Below, piece after piece: positions 43,268 through 53,302 of a stretch of 64,000 nt of DNA; the stretch's first letter is position 1; every line of letters starts with the position of its first letter. Made by a program: the position numbers and the translations under genes. The stretch lies in the NCBI GenBank assembly GCA_016219375.1, contig JACRNC010000011.1:169561-233560 (forward strand), in the 5' to 3' direction. The notes below the pieces were generated by a model. The model did no database searches. It saw nothing but the letters and a program-made list of their open reading frames with translations, and was not told the origin of the DNA. This DNA is from Burkholderiales bacterium. Its GTDB lineage: Bacteria > Pseudomonadota > Gammaproteobacteria > Burkholderiales > Burkholderiaceae_C.

Positions 43268-44418
43268 GGGTTCCACACCGCGTTGCGCAGGGGAATCACC
43301 GTGTCGTAGACGCGGTAGCGGTAGCGCTGCCAGTCGGCGCCCAGATGGCTCAGGTCCAGCGTCATGCAGCGGCTGGTGCCGCAGGCCGCGGCGATGTTGC
43401 TGTCGGCCTGCGGGCCCACGTCCCACTGCGGCGCGTTGGGCGTCACCAGCGTGCGGTTGGCCAGGTCGCCATCGGCACCGGTGCGCTCGAACAAGGCGCT
43501 GCGCGCCACCAGCGCCACGCGCAGCGCCATCACCTGGCGCCATTGCGCGTTGGTTGTGGGGGCTGCGCGGTCGTAGAGGTCCACCATGCCGTCGCCGTCG
43601 GTGTCCTTGCCGTAGAGCGCGCGCAGCAGCACGATCTGCGGCGCCACCTCGCGCACCACCGGCGCCGCGGCGGTGGGCACCAGGTCGCTGCTGCGCAGGC
43701 TCCAGGTGGCCGTGTCGATGCGATAGGTGCGCGCCAGCGGCGCGCCCAGGTTGAACAGCAGGCTGCCGGCCGGATAGCCGCCCGCCGGCAGGAAGCTCGA
43801 CGCATTGGCATTCCACGGCGCGGCCACCGCGCGCGGGATGGTGGTGGCCGTCAGGCCCGAGCCGTCGGTGGGCGCCTGCACCAGGCTGCAGGCCGATGCG
43901 CCGTCCCACTCGGCGGGCGCCAGCACCAGCAGGTCGCCCCGGCCCACGCCCAGCGTGGACGCCACCTCCATGCTGGCTCCGGCCTGCGCATGCGCGTTGG
44001 TCAGCTTCATCGGCAGCGCCGCGCCGGCCCGCGCGGCGGCCAGCACGCGGATCGCGTCTGACGTGCCCGCGCCCGCGGCCAAGCTGCCGAAGGTGATCTC
44101 CGCCGGCACCAGCCGCAGCCCGGTCACCACGGTGCTGTTGTATTGCGCGGTGATCGAGCAGCCGAGTGCGGCCGGCGCGCCGGCCAGCCCGTAGCCGGCC
44201 ATGCGCACGTCGCGCTGCAGCGCGTGCAGCGCCAGCGATCCGGCCACCTGGGCATCGCTGCCGCTGGTGGTGGTGCGCTTCTGGCCCTCGGCATTGGTGA
44301 AGACGTTGGCGATGATGATCACCGTCAGCATGCCCAGCACCACGCCGACCATCAGCTCGATGAGCGTAAAGCCCGCATGGCGGCGGCGCAGGCGCGGCGT
44401 GGGTCGCGGGCCCGTCAT
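43264..44418 (-). CDS. pilW: minor pilin PilW
   Basis: A 384-residue minor pilin. The class III prepilin signal is RRRHAGFTLIELMVGVVLGMLTVIIIANVF, with the +5 Glu. LQRDVRMAGYGLAG is a standard PilW block. The globular part contains DTDGDGMVDLYD, which looks like a calcium-binding loop. It overlaps both pilV and pilX by 4 bases, so translation of the operon is coupled. Confidence 0.92.
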   Translation of the reverse strand: MTGPRPTPRLRRRHAGFTLIELMVGVVLGMLTVIIIANVFTNAEGQKRTTTSGSDAQVAGSLALHALQRDVRMAGYGLAGAPAALGCSITAQYNSTVVTGLRLVPAEITFGSLAAGAGTSDAIRVLAAARAGAALPMKLTNAHAQAGASMEVASTLGVGRGDLLVLAPAEWDGASACSLVQAPTDGSGLTATTIPRAVAAPWNANASSFLPAGGYPAGSLLFNLGAPLARTYRIDTATWSLRSSDLVPTAAAPVVREVAPQIVLLRALYGKDTDGDGMVDLYDRAAPTTNAQWRQVMALRVALVARSALFERTGADGDLANRTLVTPNAPQWDVGPQADSNIAAACGTSRCMTLDLSHLGADWQRYRYRVYDTVIPLRNAVWNP

Positions 44419-44837
44419 ATCGCCCCCTGCACGTTGGTCCAGGTCTGGTACTGGTGGGCATCGCCGCCGGGCAGCTGCCAGCTCAGCGTGATGGTGAGGT
44501 TGCGCGTGGCCGCATCCCAGCTCACCGTGGCCGTGCCCGCGGGCAGCAGCGCCGCCACCTTGGCCTGCCAGGCCGCGCAGCGCGCATAGCCGGCGCAGCC
44601 CGCATCCGCATAGCTGGCCGCGTTGGTCATGTCGGTCCACATCAGGCCGATCAGCTCCTGCGCCAGATAGGCCGCATCGGCCCGCACCTTGGCCTCGGTC
44701 TGCGCGCGCGTCATGCTGGCCTGCAGGCCCACCAGCGCCAGCACGCCCACCGAGAAGATGATCACGCTGATCATCACCTCGATCAGCATGAAGCCGCGCG
44801 CGGTGCGGGGCACGGCATGCAGACGCGCCGCTCGCAT
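44415..44837 (-). CDS. pilV: minor pilin PilV
   Basis: A 140-residue pilin-like protein. The prepilin site is TARGFMLIEVMISVIIFSVGVLALVGLQ, followed by YLAQELIGLMWTDM. It has paired cysteines (GCAGYARCAAW), probably a disulfide. Overlaps: 4 bases with pilW, and a single base with the fimT-like gene upstream. Confidence 0.9.
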   Translation of the reverse strand: MRAARLHAVPRTARGFMLIEVMISVIIFSVGVLALVGLQASMTRAQTEAKVRADAAYLAQELIGLMWTDMTNAASYADAGCAGYARCAAWQAKVAALLPAGTATVSWDAATRNLTITLSWQLPGGDAHQYQTWTNVQGAI

Positions 44838-45475
44838 CAGCAGGCCCTCGGGTCGCCGCTGGCCGCGGCCGGGTCGCAGGAGCGCACGGCGCCGCCATTG
44901 CCCACCAGCACGCGCAGGCTGCGCCCGCCGCCGCCGGTGGCCGAGAGGTCGATGCGTGCAATCGCTGCGCCGTTGGTCACCTGGCCGAAGCCGTTGAAGG
45001 TTACCTGCGTCGCCGCCGTGGTGCCGTCAGCCTGCACCGCGGCTACCGTCACGCCGGTCGATCCATCGCCGGCCGCCCGCTTGGCCACCAGCGTGCCGCC
45101 GGGCGAGGGCTCGGTGCCGCAGGCGCCCGCCGGCGAGTTCAGGCTCACCACCCACGACGCGCTGTTGGACGCCAGCGCGCAGCTGTTGCTCAGCTCGGTC
45201 GGGCTGGCCGCATCTGCCGTCACCAGCGAGAAGCTCACCGGCCGGTTGCGCCGCACCGCCTCGGCGCGCGCCTGCTGCAGGCCATTGACGATGCCCTCGG
45301 CCGCATTGCGCACGCGCACGCTGCGCAGCCAGTCGCCGATGCTGGGCATGGCTGCGGCCAGCAGGATGCCCATCACCGCGATGGTGATCACCACCTCGAT
45401 GATGGAGATGCCGCGCGCCGCCCAGCGCGTCAGGCGTGCGGGCGGCGGTGCGCGGTGGCGGCAGGTGGTCAGCAT
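44837..45475 (-). CDS. fimT: FimT/GspH-type pseudopilin
   Basis: A 212-residue minor pilin. The prepilin helix is RGISIIEVVITIAVMGILLAAAMPSIGDW, then LQQARAEAVRRNRPVSF, a GspH/FimT signature. FimT-like proteins have been linked to DNA uptake by pili. The ATG at 45473-45475 lies inside the 3' end of pilE (7-base overlap). Confidence 0.9.
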   Translation of the reverse strand: MLTTCRHRAPPPARLTRWAARGISIIEVVITIAVMGILLAAAMPSIGDWLRSVRVRNAAEGIVNGLQQARAEAVRRNRPVSFSLVTADAASPTELSNSCALASNSASWVVSLNSPAGACGTEPSPGGTLVAKRAAGDGSTGVTVAAVQADGTTAATQVTFNGFGQVTNGAAIARIDLSATGGGGRSLRVLVGNGGAVRSCDPAAASGDPRAC

Positions 45476-45948
45476 TCGGTCGCCGAGCGCGTGGCCCAGC
45501 AGCTCAGGTTGGCCGTCGTGCCTTTGAACTTGGTCGTGCGCCGCACGTTGGCCTCGTTGATCGTGTATTCGTGGCCCCTGGCCGCCGCGCCGGTCTTGCC
45601 CGTGGCCGTGATGGTGTAGGCCTGGCCGCTGCTGGAGATGACGCACGCCACGTCGAAGTTCTTCAGCGTCGGATTGGCCACGCCGCAGTTGCCGGCCGCG
45701 TTCTGGTAGCTGCGGTTGTCCTGATAGAACTGCTCCATGCGCACCCGCATGCTGGACAGCGTGTCGAAGGCCTCCGGCAGCTGCCCGCGGCGCACGTAGT
45801 CGGTGTAGGACGGGTAGGCCACCGCCGCCAGGATGCCCACGATGGCCACGGCGATCATCAGCTCGATCAGCGTGAAGCCGGCCGCCACCAGGCGGCGTGC
45901 GGGGGCGCGGGTCAGGGCGGTGGGGCGGCAGGGCAGGGCGGCTTTCAT
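45469..45948 (-). CDS. pilE: PilE-like type IV minor pilin
   Basis: A 159-residue pilin, first gene of the operon. The prepilin sequence is RRLVAAGFTLIELMIAVAIVGILAAVAYPSYTDYV with the cleavage-site Gly and +5 Glu. The globular part has the disulfide-type cysteines and a C-terminal SATEC. The start is placed at the ATG 45948; the 17-residue basic leader before the cleavage site is longer than usual. Short pilins at this position are ComP/PilE-type minor components rather than the main fibre. Confidence 0.88.
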   Translation of the reverse strand: MKAALPCRPTALTRAPARRLVAAGFTLIELMIAVAIVGILAAVAYPSYTDYVRRGQLPEAFDTLSSMRVRMEQFYQDNRSYQNAAGNCGVANPTLKNFDVACVISSSGQAYTITATGKTGAAARGHEYTINEANVRRTTKFKGTTANLSCWATRSATEC

Positions 45949-46360
45949 GGGGGTGCGGCAGGTGGTCGGCGGCAGTTGATGGGGCTCGTGATCGGTGGCT
46001 CGTGATCGCTGGGGGCGATGCGGGCGGCTCTGGATGGGCCGGTGGGCGAAAGCGCGTGCAACCACGCGTGCAACCACGCGGGCAACCGCCCCAGCAACAA
46101 CCGGCAGGCCAGGTCGGCGCCCCCGGCAGCCCGCGCGCCACGCCGGCGCCGGGCGACCCATCCGGCGGCTTCTCGCATCTCCGTTATCGGCTCGTGAGGT
46201 TGTAGCTGAACGTGTCAGACGCCGATGGCCGCTGAAAAGCGCCCCTGACGGCGCAATTCAGACGATCTGCGTGAAATCCTTGGCAGGGCGCCGGCGCATC
46301 CGGTCGCTGGTCGGACTGCTCGGCGGACAGACCGTCATGACCCCGTCATGACCAATAGGC

Positions 46361-46494
46361 GACCGCAGACCGCAGACCGCAGACCGCAGACCGCAGACCG
46401 CAGACCGCAGACCGCAGACCGCAGACCGCAGACCACCGCAGACCGCAGACCGCAGACCGCAGACCGCAGACCGCAGACCGCAGACCGCAGACCG
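46361..46494. repeat. heptanucleotide tandem array GACCGCA
   Basis: Ten perfect copies of GACCGCA (46361-46430), one expanded 10-base copy GACCACCGCA (46431-46440), then seven perfect copies (46441-46489) and a partial unit. It lies about 410 bases upstream of pilE and 210 upstream of the plus-strand membrane-protein gene. Confidence 0.97.
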
Positions 46495-46613
46495 GCGCGC
46501 CGCCTGCCCGTCGCGTCCCCGCCACGCCGGGCCCGGCATGGCGCCTGCCCGCCGCGCCCATCCGCCGCCTGCCGTGACGGATGCCCGCTGCCCACCAGCC
46601 CGGTGTCCCCGGC

Positions 46614-46631
46614 TTAAGGGTCAACCCTTAA
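46614..46631. promoter_or_regulatory. perfect inverted repeat upstream of the small membrane protein
   Basis: TTAAGGGT and ACCCTTAA are 8-bp perfect arms with a 2-base centre. It is AT-richer than its surroundings and lies 73 bases before the ATG at 46704. Operator-like; the binding protein is unknown. Confidence 0.5.
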
Positions 46632-46703
46632 TCTGCTGTCGAGGCGCAGCTATGCTGCGCTGCACCATCCGGCCTCGTGGGGCCTGCACGCGGAACCGCC
46701 TCC

Positions 46704-47030
46704 ATGCCCGACCAGCTCTCATCCCTCCTGGCCGCCCTGCTGCTGGCCATCGTCCTGACGGCCAACTTCTTCGTCGCCGCCTGGCGGCTCAACCTCGTCG
46801 GCCTCTTCGACCGTCGCCGCGCGCCGCAATGGCGCCAGCTCATCGCCGGCGCCCTGGCCGCCGCGCTGCCTTGGCTAGGTGCCCTTGCCGTGCTGGCCTT
46901 CACCCCGCCCGGCGCCGCCGCCCAGCCGGACCTGCTGGCTGTCGGCTGCGCCTGCGCCGGCTACGGCCTGCACCGCGTGATGGACTTCCTTGTCCAGTGG
47001 GCCTCGCCCGGCGAGCCGCTGCTCGCCTGA
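46704..47030 (+). CDS. small membrane protein of unknown function
   Basis: A 108-residue protein with about three hydrophobic segments ([42 protein letters not shown] and [16 protein letters not shown]). No family is recognised. It lies between the repeat array and pyrF on the same strand as pyrF, 133 bases apart. The chosen ATG begins the hydrophobic reading; nine upstream residues are possible. Confidence 0.6.
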   Translation: MPDQLSSLLAALLLAIVLTANFFVAAWRLNLVGLFDRRRAPQWRQLIAGALAAALPWLGALAVLAFTPPGAAAQPDLLAVGCACAGYGLHRVMDFLVQWASPGEPLLA

Positions 47031-47149
47031 GCATCCCCGCGCTCGCACGCAGGCCCTACATATACGTATAGCGAGAGCGGCGGCCCCCCCTCGCCGGTGC
47101 TGCTCCCTCTCGCGCGGGCCGGCCAAATCCCGCTTCCTACCCCGCTTCC

Positions 47150-47155
47150 TACAAT
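47150..47155 (+). promoter_or_regulatory. pyrF -10 element close to the start codon
   Basis: TACAAT ends 9 bases before the pyrF ATG at 47164, predicting a transcript start within a base or two of the ATG. Upstream, CGCTTCCTAC is repeated directly at 47131 and 47144. No Shine-Dalgarno sequence is seen. Confidence 0.5.
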
Positions 47156-47163
47156 GCGGCCGC

Positions 47164-47994
47164 ATGAGCTTCATCGACCGCCTGCGCGCCGCCGAGCGCC
47201 TCAACGACAGCCTGCTGTGCGTCGGCCTGGACCCTGACCCGGCCCGCTTCCCCGAGGCCTGGCGCGGCGATGCCGCCCGCATCGCAGACTTCTGCTGCGC
47301 CATCGTGGACGCCACGGCGGACCTCGTGCTCGCTTTCAAGCCGCAGATCGCCTACTTCGCCGCCCACCGCGCCGAAGACCAGTTGGAGCGGGTGATCGCC
47401 CACATCCGCCGTGCCGCGCCCCGCGTGCCGGTCATCCTCGACGCCAAGCGCGGCGACATCGGCGCCACGGCCGAGCTCTACGCCCGCGAAGCCTTCGAGC
47501 GCTACGACGCCGACGCCGTCACCCTGTCGCCCTTCATGGGCTGGGACTCGGTCCAGCCGTATCTGCGCTCGCCCGACCGCGGCGTCTTCCTGCTCTGCCG
47601 TACGTCCAACCCCGGTGGCGACGACCTGCAGGCCCGCCGCCTGGCCGATGTCGAGGGCCAGCCCACCGTCTACGAGCACCTCGCCCGCCTGGCCCAGACC
47701 GCCTGGAACCCCACCGGCCAGACCGGCCTGGTTGTCGGCGCCACCTACCCGGCGGAGATCGCCCGCGTACGTGAGCTGGCGCCCACTGTGCCGCTGCTCA
47801 TCCCCGGCGTCGGCGCCCAGGGTGGCGATGCCCAGGCCACCGTGCGGGCCGGCTGGCGCCCGGATGCACCCATCGCCGTCAACAGCTCCCGCGCCGTGCT
47901 CTATGCCTCGTCCGGCGCCGATTTCGCCGACGCCGCCCGCCGCGCCGCGCTGGCCACCCGTGAGCAGCTCAACACGGCAAAGCCTGCCGCTTGA
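47164..47994 (+). CDS. pyrF: orotidine 5'-phosphate decarboxylase (PyrF2 type)
   Basis: A 276-residue decarboxylase making UMP from OMP. It is the longer bacterial/archaeal-like form: [24 protein letters not shown], the catalytic [17 protein letters not shown], and [19 protein letters not shown]. The length and [11 protein letters not shown] start fit. Cytoplasmic. It is followed after 196 bases by a porin gene with its own promoter region. Confidence 0.96.
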   Translation: MSFIDRLRAAERLNDSLLCVGLDPDPARFPEAWRGDAARIADFCCAIVDATADLVLAFKPQIAYFAAHRAEDQLERVIAHIRRAAPRVPVILDAKRGDIGATAELYAREAFERYDADAVTLSPFMGWDSVQPYLRSPDRGVFLLCRTSNPGGDDLQARRLADVEGQPTVYEHLARLAQTAWNPTGQTGLVVGATYPAEIARVRELAPTVPLLIPGVGAQGGDAQATVRAGWRPDAPIAVNSSRAVLYASSGADFADAARRAALATREQLNTAKPAA

Positions 47995-48190
47995 AGCACG
48001 TTTTGTTGCTCATGAGCGACAAAAACCGCCCCAACTGGCCCCCCCGAGGGCGGCCGCACCGGGTCAACCCGTGGACACCCCGCCAAATCGCCGCACAATG
48101 GCCCGGCTGGTCGACGGCCCCCCGGGGCCGCCGCCAACTCCAAAGGTTGCCAAAACCTTCACACTTTCTCTTCTGCTAGGAGTGAACAAC

Positions 48191-49315
48191 ATGATTCGCA
48201 AAGTCGCCCTCGCCGCGATGACCCTGCTGGCCGCCGGCGCCGCCAGCGCTCAATCCTCCGTCACCCTGTACGGCGTCGTGGATGTCGCTGTCGGCCGCTT
48301 CGAGACTTCTTCCCTCGGGGACTCTGACGCCACCACCGAAGTCGCTAGCAATGTGATGACCACCAGCTTCATCGGCTTCAAGGGCGTCGAAGACCTCGGC
48401 AACGGCCTGAAGGGCACTTTCATGCTCGAGAGCTTCCTGCGTCCGGACGTTGGCGACGCTGGCCGTTCCGACACCGACACCTTCTGGGCCCGCAACGCCA
48501 ACATCGGCTTGGCCGGTGACTTCGGCTCTGTGACCGTCGGCCGCATGGACAACCTGCTGTTCCTGTCCTCGCTGGCCTTCAATCCCTTCGGTGGTTCCTT
48601 CGGCGTGTCGCCCACCATCCGTCAGACCTTCGGCGATGTTGGCTTGGTGCTTGGCGACTCTGGCTGGAGCAACACCATCAAGTATGTGACTCCGAACCTG
48701 AGCGGCTTCACGGCTGCCGTGCAATACCAGTTCAAGGAAACGACTGGCACCGACAACGGCAATAGCTGGGCGGCCAACCTGACGTACTTGGCCGGTCCGT
48801 TCGGCATTACCGCTACGTACCAGAACTTCAAGACGGCTAGCACTGCGGCGAATCCCGGCGCCATCGTTGCGGGCGGTAATATCACCCCGGCAGCTACCGC
48901 GCTGTCAGACGTCTTTGCAAACGTTCCGGGTACCTTCACGTTCGGTGACGAGCAGAAGGTGTGGCAGCTGGGTGCCAGCTACGACTTCGGCGGTGCCAAG
49001 CTGTTTGGTCAGTACACCGACGGCACGACCGAGTTTGACGCAGGTGGCAGCGATCTGGAAGCGAAGCAGTGGCAAGTTGGCGTGTCCGTGCCCCTGGGCG
49101 CGGGCGCTCTGCTCGCTTCCTACGGTCAGCTGAAGCTGGAGAGCGGCGCTGCCGAAGCTAAGAACAAGGTCTTCACGATCGGCTACGACTACAACCTGTC
49201 CAAGCGCACCGACGTGTACGCCGCGTACATGTACGACAAGAACAGCGATAACGTCGCTGGCAACGACTGGGATTCTGGCAACAGCTTCGCCGTCGGCGTG
49301 CGTCACCGCTTCTGA
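48191..49315 (+). CDS. outer-membrane porin (Gram-negative general porin)
   Basis: A 374-residue trimeric-type porin. The signal peptide (MIRKVALAAMTLLAAGAASAQ) is followed by SSVTLYGVVDVAVGRFE, the usual first strand, GFKGVEDLGNGLKGTFMLES, ARNANIGLAGDFGSVTVGRM and the terminal strand ending in VRHRF. AGGAG at 48178-48182 is well placed. The gene is less GC-rich than its neighbours, using more T-ending codons, as is common for highly expressed genes. It probably encodes a major diffusion pore. Confidence 0.95.
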   Translation: MIRKVALAAMTLLAAGAASAQSSVTLYGVVDVAVGRFETSSLGDSDATTEVASNVMTTSFIGFKGVEDLGNGLKGTFMLESFLRPDVGDAGRSDTDTFWARNANIGLAGDFGSVTVGRMDNLLFLSSLAFNPFGGSFGVSPTIRQTFGDVGLVLGDSGWSNTIKYVTPNLSGFTAAVQYQFKETTGTDNGNSWAANLTYLAGPFGITATYQNFKTASTAANPGAIVAGGNITPAATALSDVFANVPGTFTFGDEQKVWQLGASYDFGGAKLFGQYTDGTTEFDAGGSDLEAKQWQVGVSVPLGAGALLASYGQLKLESGAAEAKNKVFTIGYDYNLSKRTDVYAAYMYDKNSDNVAGNDWDSGNSFAVGVRHRF

Positions 49316-49340
49316 TCTCGCCTGAGATCCTGCTAGCGTG

Positions 49341-49373
49341 AAAACGCCCCGCTTCGGCGGGGCGTTTTTTTTT
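49341..49373 (+). terminator. intrinsic terminator of the porin gene
   Basis: CGCCCCGC, loop TTCG, GCGGGGCG, flanked by AAAA on the left and a run of nine T on the right. A textbook terminator 25 bases after the stop. Confidence 0.95.
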
Positions 49374-49379
49374 GGTGTC

Positions 49380-49614
49380 CATGCTGTGGCACACCGAACA
49401 CCTGCGTGGTGGTCCCGCTCCTTCCGCTTGATGCCGCCCCAAGCCGGCCAGGCTGCTCAACCCCGTCTTCGAGGTCGAAGACGCCTCGTACCTGATGGCC
49501 ACGTAGTTCCTCGCCGCGGTGCCTCGCCGGCTGATGGGCACGGAGGTCCTCGATCTGCACAGTGAGGCCCACACCATCGTCGCCGCTCTGGACTGCCTGT
49601 TACGGGGTGTCTGA
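49380..49614 (+). pseudogene. ccdB-like toxin remnant
   Basis: Read with one frameshift near 49450 the plus strand gives VVVPLLPLDAAPSRP then LLNPVFEVEDASYLMAT, a TAG stop at 49504-49506, then FLAAVPRRLMGTEVLDLHSE and HTIVAALDCLLRGV to a TGA at 49612-49614. This follows the CcdB gyrase-poison fold (VIPL..., LYPVV...D...MMT, ASVP...G, I..A...L..GI). The start and first residues are gone, and no ccdA is present. It lies directly after the porin terminator. Called by eye from motif order. Confidence 0.65.
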
Positions 49615-49626
49615 CGGCCGACACGT

Positions 49627-49839
49627 CTAGCCCGCCGCGGGCTCGCTGATCAGCACTTGTGCAGGGATGCCCAGCTTGCTGTGCAGCCTGCGGATCATGG
49701 CCAGGGTCAGGGGGCGCTTGCGGTTCAGCACTTCGTAGACCCGGTTGCTGCGCCCGATCAGGGGCTCGAGGTCCTTGACCGTCAGGCCGCTCTGCTCCAT
49801 CCGGAACTTGATGGCCTCCACCGGGTCCGGCGGCGTCAT
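49627..49839 (-). pseudogene. N-terminally truncated HigA-type antitoxin
   Basis: A 70-residue reading, DPVEAIKFRMEQSGLTVKDLEP, IGRSNRVYEVLNRKRPLTLAMIRRLH and LGIPAQVLI, is the C-terminal helix-turn-helix half of HigA/XRE antitoxins. Full members have a further 50-60 residues ending in a YExxHHPxxPPDP-type block. Here that block survives upstream of the ATG in frame (GYEARHHP, 49840-49863), after which similarity stops near the aceB terminator. No higB toxin is present. It could still be translated from the internal ATG; no ribosome binding site is seen. Confidence 0.7.
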
Positions 49840-49885
49840 GGGGTGATGCCGGGCTTCATAGCCATGGTGTCCTGTGGCGATAACG

Positions 49886-49910
49886 AAAAAGGGCGCCCCG
49901 CGGGGCGCCC
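49886..49910 (-). terminator. intrinsic terminator of aceB
   Basis: GGGCGCCCC and GGGGCGCCC form a 9-bp perfect stem; the minus strand then has a run of five T (49890-49886). It lies 24 bases after the malate synthase stop. Confidence 0.85.
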
Positions 49911-49933
49911 TTGGTCATTGCGGCGGGTGGGCC

Positions 49934-51523
<1,590 letters not shown>

Positions 51524-51708
51524 GGACAGCTCCGCGACGTAGACGGTTGGGATGGAGGAAAGACGGGGCACGGCCAGTGCCCGAAACAGGGCCCGCCCGC
51601 GCGCGAAGATGGAACTGTAAGGCCCACAGGTGCGCACATTGCCCACTGGGCGCAGGCTTGATCTTTTACTTTTCAAACACTAATGTCTGTCGCCATGCCG
51701 GTAATCAC

Positions 51709-52644
51709 ATGGATCGACTGAAGCAAATCGAATCCTTCGTGGCTGTGTCCACCAAGGGCAGCCTGACCGCCGCCGCGCAGGCCGAGGGGGTGGCGCCTGC
51801 CGTCATCGGCCGGCGCATCGACGCGCTGGAAGAGCGCCTGGGTGTGAAGCTGATGGTGCGCACCACGCGGCGCATCACGCTCACGCACGAGGGCAGCGCC
51901 TTCCTGGAGGATGCGCAGCGCATCCTGGCGGATCTGACCAGCGCCGAGGCCAGCGTCAGCGCCGGCGGCGTCAAGGCCAGCGGCCACCTGCGCATCACCG
52001 CGCCGGCGGGCTTCGGGCGGCGGCACGTGGCGCCGCTGGTGCCGCGCTTTCTGGCCGCGCATCCGGATGTGTCGCTGTCGCTGAACCTGGCCGACCGGGT
52101 GGTGGACCTGGTCAACGAGGGCTTCGACTGCGGCGTGCGCGTGGGCGACCTGGCGGACTCGTCCCTGGTCAGCGTGCGCCTGGCCGACAACCGCCGGCTG
52201 TGCGTGGCCGCGCCCGGCTACCTCAAGCGCCGCGGCACGCCGCTGCATCCGCAGGAGCTGATGCAGCACGACTGCCTGGTGCTCAGCTCCGAATCGAGCC
52301 AGACGCGCGGCTGGGCCTTCAGCATCGACGGCCAGGTGGTGCACCTGCGGCCCGGCGCGCGGCTGGACTGCTCGGACGGGCAAGTGCTGCACGACTGGTG
52401 CCGCGCCGGGCTGGGCCTGGCCTGGCGATCAACGTGGGAGGTGCAGGCCGAGATCGCCTCGGGCGAACTGGTGTCGGTGCTGGACGCCTTTGCCGCCCCG
52501 CCCAACGGCATCTACGCCGTCTTCGCCCAGCGCAAGCATCTGCCGCTGCGGCTGCGGCTGTGGATCGACTTCCTCAAGCAGACCTATGGCGAACCGGGCT
52601 ACTGGCGCCCGGCCGCGGCGCCCGGGGGCACGGCCGAGCCTTGA
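51709..52644 (+). CDS. LysR-family regulator, likely controlling aceB
   Basis: A 311-residue LysR regulator. The N-terminal helix-turn-helix is MDRLKQIESFVAVSTKGSLTAAAQAEGVAPAVIGRRIDALEERLGV; the effector domain follows from about residue 90 (GHLRITAPAGFGRRHVAPLVPRF). It is divergent from malate synthase over 185 bases that include an AT-rich stretch near 51660-51690, the classical LysR arrangement. Control of aceB is inferred from position; the effector is unknown. Confidence 0.92.
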   Translation: MDRLKQIESFVAVSTKGSLTAAAQAEGVAPAVIGRRIDALEERLGVKLMVRTTRRITLTHEGSAFLEDAQRILADLTSAEASVSAGGVKASGHLRITAPAGFGRRHVAPLVPRFLAAHPDVSLSLNLADRVVDLVNEGFDCGVRVGDLADSSLVSVRLADNRRLCVAAPGYLKRRGTPLHPQELMQHDCLVLSSESSQTRGWAFSIDGQVVHLRPGARLDCSDGQVLHDWCRAGLGLAWRSTWEVQAEIASGELVSVLDAFAAPPNGIYAVFAQRKHLPLRLRLWIDFLKQTYGEPGYWRPAAAPGGTAEP

Positions 52645-52833
52645 GCCGCGCCCTGCGTGCGCCGCAAGAGGGTTGCGGCGAGCCGACCGCGTCATGGCCG
52701 CCATCAAGGCAGCCCGCGGCGGGACGACGCACAATGCCGCGCGCCCGGATGCGCCCGGATGCGCCCGGATGCGTACCTGTGCCCCGCGCAGCCGCGCGTA
52801 CCCGGCCCCATCCGCCCCCACCCCAGCACGACC

Positions 52834-53289
52834 ATGCTTACTGAAGCCATCCTTGCCTACCTGCACCTGGCCGCCATCCTGACGATGACGGTGTTCATCA
52901 CCAGCGAGGCCGCGCTGTGCCGCCCGGAGTGGCTCAATGCCGCGGTGGTGCGCCGGCTGGCGCGGGTGGACGTGATCTATCTCTTTGCGGCGATTGCGGT
53001 GCTCTTCACCGGCCTGGCCCGCATCATCTGGGGCATGAAGGGCGCGGCCTGGTACGGCGCGCAGCCGCTGCTGCACATCAAGGTGACGCTGTTCGTGCTG
53101 GCCGGGCTGATGTCCATCAAGCCGACGCTGGCCTTCCTGCGCTGGAAGAAGGCGGTGGAGCGCGACGGCTCGCTGCCCGCCGAGGCGGAGATCCGCAGCG
53201 TGCGCCGCTGGATCATGTTCCAGGCGCACCTGATCCTGGTGATCCCGCTGGCGGCCACGCTGCTGGCGCGCGGGGTGTGGACGCGCTGA
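52834..53289 (+). CDS. DUF2214 family membrane protein
   Basis: A 151-residue inner-membrane protein with about four helices (AILAYLHLAAILTMTVFITSEAAL, VDVIYLFAAIAVLFTGLARI, LLHIKVTLFVLAGLMSI and WIMFQAHLILVIPLAATLLARG). The pattern fits DUF2214, a family without an established function. The ATG at 52834 starts at the first helix. It converges with the psiF-like gene; the stops are 13 bases apart. Confidence 0.8.
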   Translation: MLTEAILAYLHLAAILTMTVFITSEAALCRPEWLNAAVVRRLARVDVIYLFAAIAVLFTGLARIIWGMKGAAWYGAQPLLHIKVTLFVLAGLMSIKPTLAFLRWKKAVERDGSLPAEAEIRSVRRWIMFQAHLILVIPLAATLLARGVWTR

Positions 53290-53302
53290 GCGGCGTCGGC
53301 CG

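Larger units (their letters stand above)
45949..46703. other. 755-base divergent gap upstream of the pilin operon
   Basis: It contains the heptamer array (46361-46494) and an operator-like inverted repeat (46614-46631). I could not identify a convincing sigma70 or sigma54 promoter for pilE. No gene is recognised. Confidence 0.5.

Noticed and set aside
46260..46290. Sigma-54 promoter for the pilin operon
   Set aside because: A TTGGCA-like stretch exists but it lies on the plus strand and its GC element spacing does not fit; not supported.
46258..46624. Overlapping open readings with repeated RSAVCGL-like peptide across the GACCGCA array
   Set aside because: Three frames of the same repeat are open at once, which is expected for a 7-bp repeat without stops; not evidence of coding.
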